From the NCBI GenBank assembly GCA_027031325.1, contig JALVRI010000556.1, forward strand, positions 1 through 9,179: a stretch of 9,179 nucleotides of DNA. The letters are read 5' to 3'. The position numbers and the translations under genes are program-made. This document shows positions 5,157 to 9,179 of this stretch, piece after piece (the first letter of the stretch is position 1; every line of letters starts with the position of its first letter). Source of the DNA: Desulfobacteraceae bacterium (GTDB taxonomy: Bacteria; Desulfobacterota; Desulfobacteria; Desulfobacterales; Desulfosarcinaceae). Under the pieces are notes generated by a model. That model saw only the letters and a list, made by a program, of their open reading frames with translations, did not search any database and was not told where the DNA came from.

Positions 5157-6977
5157 TCAATTTTCCTCCTTGGCGAACCGCTTATGAGCTTTAGGCTGAA
5201 TTGGATCGATTATCAATTCTTTTATCACCCCTTTTTTCAGGTCCACCAACCCTTGCTCACAGATTCGCAGGAATGGGATTGCCGCCCCCGTCAGGGTTAC
5301 CAGGGAGAGCATGGGATCGGCAAAGGGAACTCCCAAATCGGCTGCGGCCCGGTTTACCTCAGATGCCGAGGCCGCCAATTGGCCAAGTGACAGCCGGGAA
5401 CAGAGTCCGAAAAGCGGCAGGGCAAGTTCGGCTATTGACTTGCCCTGGCAACAGACCACCGTGCCGCCGTGGAGTTCGTTGATCCTGTTGATCGCCAGGG
5501 CCATGTCTTTATCGTCTGCCCCCACGACTATGATGTCGGAGGTATCCCAGGCAGCGCTGGAAGCCATGGCTCCCTGTTTCAGGCCAAAGCCGGTGATCAG
5601 GCCTGTAAAGCAACTTCCGGGCCCCTTGCGCCGGTCCACCGCCGCCACCTTGAGCAGCCCCGCGGCCGGGTCGGGGACGATTTGTCCATGTTTGACCGGG
5701 ACCTGGAGGATCTTCTGCTTGGTTACAAGGTCGGTCACCATGGAGATGGCCCTTACCCTGGCCGAAGCGCCGGTTGCCGTTATCATGAAATCGGCGGCGG
5801 AAAATTTCCGCTCGAGGTTGATGGAATCGAGGTTTTCCGGGCGCCAGGCGTGGGCCCGGGCCTTGACGAGCGGCCGGCCGTTTTCGGCCACAAGTTGGCC
5901 GTTGCTCAAAACCATGAGGGGCTGAATCCGGTCGGCAGCCGGGATAACCACCAAGTCGGCGCAGCGGCCCGGAGCAATCCCACCCACAAGGTGATCCAGG
6001 TGGAAATGCTCGGCAACGTTCAGGGTTGCGGCCTGAATTGCCCTGATCGGTTCCAGACCGGCCTGGATGGCCTTGTTCAGGCTGTGATCCAGGTAGCCTT
6101 TTAAGCTGAGATCCTGGGGGCTGATACCGTCGGTGGCGATTATAAACCGCCGCAGGTCTATCCCGAGGTCTTTCAGTTTTACAAGCTCGGCCACGTCCCG
6201 CCGGATGCTCCCTTCCCGGGCCATGACATGGATACCCAGACGCATCCGCTCGGCCGCCTCTTCGGCGCTGATCGGCTCATGGCAGGAAGTCACCCCGCAG
6301 GCGGCATAGGCCTGGAGCTTGGAGCCGGCGGCGCCGGCGCTGTGTCCTTCCACCAGCTTGCCGGCCCTGGCGGCGGCTGCCAGCAGGGGAGCGAAACGAT
6401 CGGGTTCCTGGATTACACCCTGCCAGTACGACTCGCCGATTGCCAGGACATCCGGGCGGCCAAGCAGGTATTCGAGATGGGACGGATCGATTCCGCGGCA
6501 ACCCGGGCTGATGGATACCATGGCCGGTGCACTGGCAAAGAGCTTGATGGGCTGGTCTGCGAGGGCATCCAGAAAATCCAGTACCCCTTCCAGGCCGCAA
6601 ACAGGGTATGGTTCCAGGGTTTCGGTGATGATGGTGGTGGCTCCGTGAGCCATGACCCCTTCGACAAAGGTGGCTACCTCAAAAAGCCAAGCCATGTGGG
6701 TATGGCCGTCGATCAGTCCCGGAATGACGGTTTTACCATCCAGGTCGATTTGTCGATGGGCCCGTGACAGGATGGATTGGTCGGCCGGACCGCAATAAGC
6801 TATCCAACCGTCTTTGATCGCAATGATCCTGTCCGGCTCGGTTTCGGCGGTGTAGACGTTTACCAGATTGCAGTTTGACAGGACCAGGTCGGCCGCCTGG
6901 CGACCTAGGGCAACCTGCATCAGCAGCCGGGGATTGCGGCCGGATGCGATTTGATCAGGGCCTTGAGGAAGGGCCAT
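5157..6977 (-). CDS. Adenine deaminase-like amidohydrolase, divergent
   Basis: This 606-residue protein has the size and two-part layout of adenine deaminase (adenine + H2O to hypoxanthine + NH3): a metal-dependent amidohydrolase barrel followed by the adenine deaminase C-terminal domain (about 425-590). Matching landmarks are PGLIDGHTH (H92, H94), IGESYWQGVI (E182), VEGHSAG (H212), TSCHEPISAEEAAERM (H233), MAREGSIRRDVAELV, ATDGISPQDL (D283), AATLNVAEHFHLD, GGIAPGRCADLVVI and, at the end, FADPMLSLVTLTGAAIPFLRI. The di-metal ligand set therefore looks intact. However, the ESS following HxH, the DPHEI motif and the DDRH motif of classical adenine deaminases are replaced by MAW, TETLEPYP and DGIS, so the substrate may differ. 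ATG 6977 is chosen over ATG 6995 because the ideal AAGGAG sits 7 nt upstream, and using 6995 would make that motif coding. The start lies 14 nt after the iclR stop. The protein is cytoplasmic. Confidence 0.85.
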   Translation of the reverse strand: MALPQGPDQIASGRNPRLLMQVALGRQAADLVLSNCNLVNVYTAETEPDRIIAIKDGWIAYCGPADQSILSRAHRQIDLDGKTVIPGLIDGHTHMAWLFEVATFVEGVMAHGATTIITETLEPYPVCGLEGVLDFLDALADQPIKLFASAPAMVSISPGCRGIDPSHLEYLLGRPDVLAIGESYWQGVIQEPDRFAPLLAAAARAGKLVEGHSAGAAGSKLQAYAACGVTSCHEPISAEEAAERMRLGIHVMAREGSIRRDVAELVKLKDLGIDLRRFIIATDGISPQDLSLKGYLDHSLNKAIQAGLEPIRAIQAATLNVAEHFHLDHLVGGIAPGRCADLVVIPAADRIQPLMVLSNGQLVAENGRPLVKARAHAWRPENLDSINLERKFSAADFMITATGASARVRAISMVTDLVTKQKILQVPVKHGQIVPDPAAGLLKVAAVDRRKGPGSCFTGLITGFGLKQGAMASSAAWDTSDIIVVGADDKDMALAINRINELHGGTVVCCQGKSIAELALPLFGLCSRLSLGQLAASASEVNRAAADLGVPFADPMLSLVTLTGAAIPFLRICEQGLVDLKKGVIKELIIDPIQPKAHKRFAKEEN

Positions 6978-6991
6978 GGGGGGTCTCCTTT

Positions 6992-7771
6992 TCACATTCT
7001 TGCCGGTCTGTCTTCGATTGCAAAGGCTAGCTCCTTGCGCCTTGCCAGCAGGATGGATCCCAAGCGGTCAAGATCCTGGTTGCCGAAGGCGGACGCCAGT
7101 CCAACGCACCAGAGGGCCAGGCCGGGAACTGAACAGGGCTCCAGCCTGACGGCCACCGCCATGACCCCGGGAAGGTATTCCTGGCGATCAATGGCATATC
7201 CTTTTTGCCTCACCTGTTGCAATTGATCAAGGTATTGCTCGATCGAGGCCGGCCCATGGGAAGTGAAACGGGGCAGGCCCTTCGATTCAAGGATCAAGCG
7301 CGCTTGTTGCTCGGGCATGGCTGCCAGCAGGAGCTTTCCAAGGGCCCCGGCCAGCATGGGGAGCCTGGTTCCGGGCGCAGCCGTGATCTTGATGGTGGCT
7401 TCCGGTTCGGCAGAGGCCAGGATGAGATGATCACTTTTCCCGATCAAGCCAAGGCAAACCGTATGTTCCATGGCGTGGCACAGTTCCTGGAGGCGTGGTT
7501 GGAGCCTGGCCGTCAGCTTGGGCCAGTTGAATGAGGTTGCCGCAAGTTGGTGGACCAGGGGACCGATCAGCAACTTCTTGGTTCCTGATGCACGTACTAG
7601 GGCCCCGGCCCTGGTCAGGGCGTTTACCAGGCCGTGGACCGTGCTCTTGCTAAGGCCCAACTTGATGGATAAATCGCTGAGACCGATCGGCCTGCCTGCC
7701 TGGGCCACGGCTTCCAGCAAGGCAAAGGCCCGGGCTACGGCCGGAGCCCGGTAGCCTGGAGTGGATGACAT
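6992..7771 (-). CDS. IclR-family transcriptional regulator
   Basis: This 259-residue protein has the standard IclR layout. The N-terminal winged helix-turn-helix (about 9-70) reads AVARAFALLEAVAQAGRPIGLSDLS, with recognition region LGLSKSTVHGLVNALTRAGAL (38-58). The C-terminal effector-binding domain (about 80-255) includes LGLIGKSDHLILAS (107-120), GTRLPMLAGALGKLLLA (134-150), GYAIDRQEYLPGVMAVAV (191-208) and the closing ALWCVGLAS. IclR proteins bind a small-molecule ligand and act mostly as local repressors or activators of catabolic operons. It leads the amidohydrolase operon and is divergent from xdhC, so the shared 161-bp region is its most likely target. The ATG has AAGGAG 6 nt upstream. 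A palindrome, GTTCA-N6-TGAAC, lies just upstream of that site (7788-7803) and could mediate autoregulation. The ligand cannot be read from the sequence; a purine or pathway intermediate is a guess. Confidence 0.92.
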   Translation of the reverse strand: MSSTPGYRAPAVARAFALLEAVAQAGRPIGLSDLSIKLGLSKSTVHGLVNALTRAGALVRASGTKKLLIGPLVHQLAATSFNWPKLTARLQPRLQELCHAMEHTVCLGLIGKSDHLILASAEPEATIKITAAPGTRLPMLAGALGKLLLAAMPEQQARLILESKGLPRFTSHGPASIEQYLDQLQQVRQKGYAIDRQEYLPGVMAVAVRLEPCSVPGLALWCVGLASAFGNQDLDRLGSILLARRKELAFAIEDRPARM

Positions 7772-7787
7772 GTGGCTCTCCTTAAAA

Positions 7788-7803
7788 GTTCACTATGATG
7801 AAC
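7788..7803. promoter_or_regulatory. Operator-like palindrome GTTCA-N6-TGAAC (site 1)
   Basis: The 16-bp element GTTCACTATGATGAAC has perfect 5-bp inverted arms around a 6-bp centre. It lies 17-32 bp upstream of the iclR ATG, about where transcription from the predicted iclR promoter would begin. Its right ten bases, TATGATGAAC, recur exactly at 7912-7921. IclR-family regulators commonly bind short interrupted palindromes near their own gene, so this is a plausible autoregulatory site. Confidence 0.5.
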
Positions 7804-7811
7804 TATCTATC

Positions 7812-7840
7812 GAATACAATGGTTGGTTTAAGCTTGTCAA
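7812..7840 (-). promoter_or_regulatory. Candidate promoter for the iclR operon
   Basis: The minus strand has a perfect -35 hexamer TTGACA (7840-7835). The -10 is poor: TGTATT at 16 nt or TATTCG at 18 nt spacing are the best available. A start near 7805 would place the operator-like palindrome (7788-7803) at the beginning of the transcript. A weak -10 would suit a promoter that needs activation, but that is speculation. Confidence 0.4.
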
Positions 7841-7866
7841 GACTGGAATATATTGAATAAAAATTA

Positions 7867-7896
7867 TTGACAGCTATAAGCTTTTTTGAATATAAA
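7867..7896 (+). promoter_or_regulatory. Sigma70 promoter for xdhC
   Basis: A perfect -35 TTGACA (7867-7872) is followed after 18 nt by TATAAA (7891-7896), or after 17 nt by ATATAA. The surrounding DNA is strikingly AT-rich compared with the neighbouring genes. Transcription would start near 7903, giving a leader of about 30 nt to the TTG start at 7933. This is the best promoter match in the window. Confidence 0.65.
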
Positions 7897-7905
7897 AAGC
7901 AAAAA

Positions 7906-7921
7906 GTATAGTATGATGAAC
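7906..7921. promoter_or_regulatory. Operator-like element (site 2), related to the 7788 palindrome
   Basis: GTATAGTATGATGAAC matches site 1 at 13 of 16 positions, with the right ten bases identical and the left arm degenerate. It sits directly downstream of the predicted xdhC start site and abuts the AGGAGG ribosome binding site (7922-7927). A regulator bound here could block initiation or elongation of xdhC. The two sites are 118 bp apart. Confidence 0.4.
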
Positions 7922-7932
7922 AGGAGGTTTTT

Positions 7933-8985
7933 TTGGACCCAAGGCTCGTAGATGACCTGCTTGCCTTTTTGCAAGACGGCCGACCCTTGGTGCTTGCAAC
8001 CATCGTTGCGCAGGCTGGTTCGGCTCCCCGGACAGCCGGCAGCAGGATGATAATCGACCGGGACGGATCTTGCCGGGGAACCATCGGCGGTGGACGCCTG
8101 GAAGCCGATGTTCAGGCCGCCGCCCCCCGGTGTCTTGAAGAAAATCGCGCCATTTTCATTGATTTTGACCTGGGGGCGGATCCAGGGGTTGGTGAAATGG
8201 ACATGATCTGCGGTGGCAAGGTGAAGGTTTTGCTGGAACCTGTCCGGCCCGACAATGATCAACTGGAGTTATGGTCCCGCCTGGCCGAGGCTTTGGATAA
8301 ACGCGAAAAGGCTGTCCTGGTTACCGGGCTGGAAGGAGCCTTGCCGCAGCCGGGCCGCCTGGAGCGTTTCCTTTTGATAGACGGGAAGCTTGCCGGCGGG
8401 ACGGAGCGGGAACTTGGTGCTCAAATTGCATCGCTGGCCCGTTCCATGCGCAAACAAAGGGGGCCTGTGCTGGTGGTACAAGGCAACCGGGTGCTGGTTG
8501 CCGAAAGGATGTTTGCCCCGGGGGTGGTTTATATATTTGGTGCCGGTCACGTATCCCGCAGTCTGGCTGCGCTTACAACCATGGTTGGTTTCCGGACGGT
8601 CGTTCTCGACGACCGCAGCCAGTATGCCTGCCGGCGGCGTTTTGCCCAGGCAGACCAGATCGTGGTCCTGGAAAGCTTTGAAAGGGCATTTTGCGACCTG
8701 GAAATAGATGCGGACAGTTACATCGTCATCGTCACCCGGGGCCACAGCCACGACAAGACCGTCCTGGCCCAGGCCCTGGACACCGCTGCCGGTTATATCG
8801 GCATGATCGGCAGTAAACGCAAGCGGGACGCTATCTACAAGGCCTTGCTGAAAGAAGGTTTTACCGCGAAACAGCTCGAACGGGTGGCCTGCCCCATCGG
8901 CCTGACCATAGGGGCCGAAACACCGGAAGAGATCGCCGTTTCGATTGTAAGCCAGCTTATTCAGGTACGGTCCCAGGGACACTGA
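7933..8985 (+). CDS. xdhC: XdhC/CoxI-family molybdenum hydroxylase maturation factor
   Basis: This 350-residue protein carries both family domains. The N-terminal XdhC/CoxI part shows AQAGSAPRTAGSRMII (26-41), GTIGGGRLEADV (49-60) and MDMICGGKV (89-97). The C-terminal Rossmann part shows VYIFGAGHVSRSLA (199-212), VVLDDR (223-228), IVTRGHSHD (266-274), GYIGMIGSKRKR (287-298) and PIGLTIGAETPEEIAVSI (321-338). Studied relatives bind molybdenum cofactor, promote its sulfuration and hand it to xanthine dehydrogenase or related hydroxylases in the cytoplasm. The start is TTG at 7933 with AGGAGG 5 nt upstream; no better ATG is available. No hydroxylase structural subunit is in the window, so its client lies elsewhere or beyond the right edge. 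Divergence from the IclR operon through a shared control region links it to the amidohydrolase pathway. A zinc-ribbon gene follows after 6 nt. Confidence 0.9.
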   Translation: MDPRLVDDLLAFLQDGRPLVLATIVAQAGSAPRTAGSRMIIDRDGSCRGTIGGGRLEADVQAAAPRCLEENRAIFIDFDLGADPGVGEMDMICGGKVKVLLEPVRPDNDQLELWSRLAEALDKREKAVLVTGLEGALPQPGRLERFLLIDGKLAGGTERELGAQIASLARSMRKQRGPVLVVQGNRVLVAERMFAPGVVYIFGAGHVSRSLAALTTMVGFRTVVLDDRSQYACRRRFAQADQIVVLESFERAFCDLEIDADSYIVIVTRGHSHDKTVLAQALDTAAGYIGMIGSKRKRDAIYKALLKEGFTAKQLERVACPIGLTIGAETPEEIAVSIVSQLIQVRSQGH

Positions 8986-8991
8986 AAACAG

Positions 8992-9179
8992 ATGAGACCT
9001 GAACAACGGAAAAGATCAAAGGTGAAGGCCGTCGCGGTACGTTGCCTGTCTTGTTTTGAGCGCTTCATGCCACCGGCAGGCGCTGATGAAACGTGTTGCC
9101 CGGCCTGCGGGCTGAAGTGGCGGCTTGCCTGGATTGGAAAAGATTTTGCCAAGATCAGAGGACCGGTCTGGGAAGATTT
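8992..9179 (+). CDS. Small zinc-ribbon protein, 5' part (runs off window)
   Basis: An open frame begins at ATG 8992, 6 nt after the xdhC stop, and continues without a stop to the window edge (62 codons visible). A basic start (MRPEQRKRSKVKAVAV) precedes a four-cysteine zinc-ribbon pattern: RCLSC, a 13-residue spacer, then TCCPACGLKW, followed by an aromatic-rich stretch (WIGKDF). The CxxC pairs indicate a metal-binding ribbon, and five of the visible residues are Cys. The ribosome binding site for ATG 8992 is weak. GTG at 9022 (ten codons later), with a purine-rich GGAAAAG upstream, is an alternative start that keeps the ribbon. Tight spacing suggests cotranscription with xdhC. The function is unknown; it could be a small accessory factor or the N-terminus of a larger enzyme cut by the window. 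Confidence 0.55.
   Translation, partial: MRPEQRKRSKVKAVAVRCLSCFERFMPPAGADETCCPACGLKWRLAWIGKDFAKIRGPVWED

Noticed and set aside
5469..6104. Open frame of 211 codons antisense to the amidohydrolase gene
   Set aside because: It has no recognisable motif or good ribosome binding site and lies fully inside a well-supported gene on the other strand.
6978..6995. Alternative amidohydrolase start at ATG 6995, overlapping the iclR stop as ATGA
   Set aside because: The six extra codons consist of the AAGGAG ribosome binding site and its spacer for the ATG at 6977, and they have only a weak site of their own.
1..9179. CRISPR arrays, tRNA or rRNA genes, insertion sequences, phage or toxin-antitoxin genes
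   Set aside because: No regularly spaced repeats, cloverleaf-like sequences, transposase or integrase motifs, or terminal inverted repeats were seen on reading both strands.

Overview
The window looks like a GC-rich chromosome segment of an anaerobic or microaerophilic bacterium. My best guess is Desulfobacterota (the former Deltaproteobacteria). The clues are a PKD/Ig-like surface protein ending in a Gly/Ser-rich 'GGCFI' tail, a stand-alone bacteriohemerythrin, a CxxCC cysteine-cluster protein, and a purine/molybdenum-hydroxylase-type gene set. The lineage is inferred from gene content only. No rRNA, tRNA, CRISPR array, insertion sequence or prophage gene was seen.

Region 1 (1-2523). The C-terminus of a PKD-like surface protein enters on the + strand and overlaps tail-to-tail with a two-gene minus-strand operon. 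The first gene of that operon is an exported DUF4124/trypsin-like serine protease with a long coiled-coil insertion. The second, 4 nt downstream, is an uncharacterised cysteine-cluster protein. A 275-bp divergent intergenic region follows.

Region 2 (2524-4349). A glycolate oxidase GlcD-type FAD-linked oxidoreductase (+ strand, TTG start) converges on a bacteriohemerythrin (- strand). Their stop codons share the palindrome TTAA.

Region 3 (4462-7771, - strand). This is a tightly packed operon in the order IclR-family regulator, divergent adenine-deaminase-like amidohydrolase, L-2-amino-thiazoline-4-carboxylate (ATC) hydrolase-family protein, and a small conserved membrane protein. The junctions are 14 nt, 1 nt and an 8-nt overlap.

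Region 4 (7772-9179). A 161-bp AT-rich divergent control region contains a clear sigma70 promoter for xdhC, a perfect -35 hexamer facing iclR, and two related operator-like elements, one near each predicted start site. Next come an XdhC/CoxI-family molybdenum hydroxylase maturation factor and the start of a small zinc-ribbon protein that runs off the window.

The part most likely to be a functional unit is regions 3 and 4. A regulator, two C-N hydrolase-type enzymes and a molybdenum-hydroxylase maturation factor share one control region. This suggests catabolism of a purine or another N-heterocycle, in which a hydroxylase encoded outside the window prepares the ring for hydrolysis. The amidohydrolase keeps the metal-binding skeleton of adenine deaminase but lacks several of its signature motifs, so its substrate is probably not simply adenine. 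The pathway assignment is inference.
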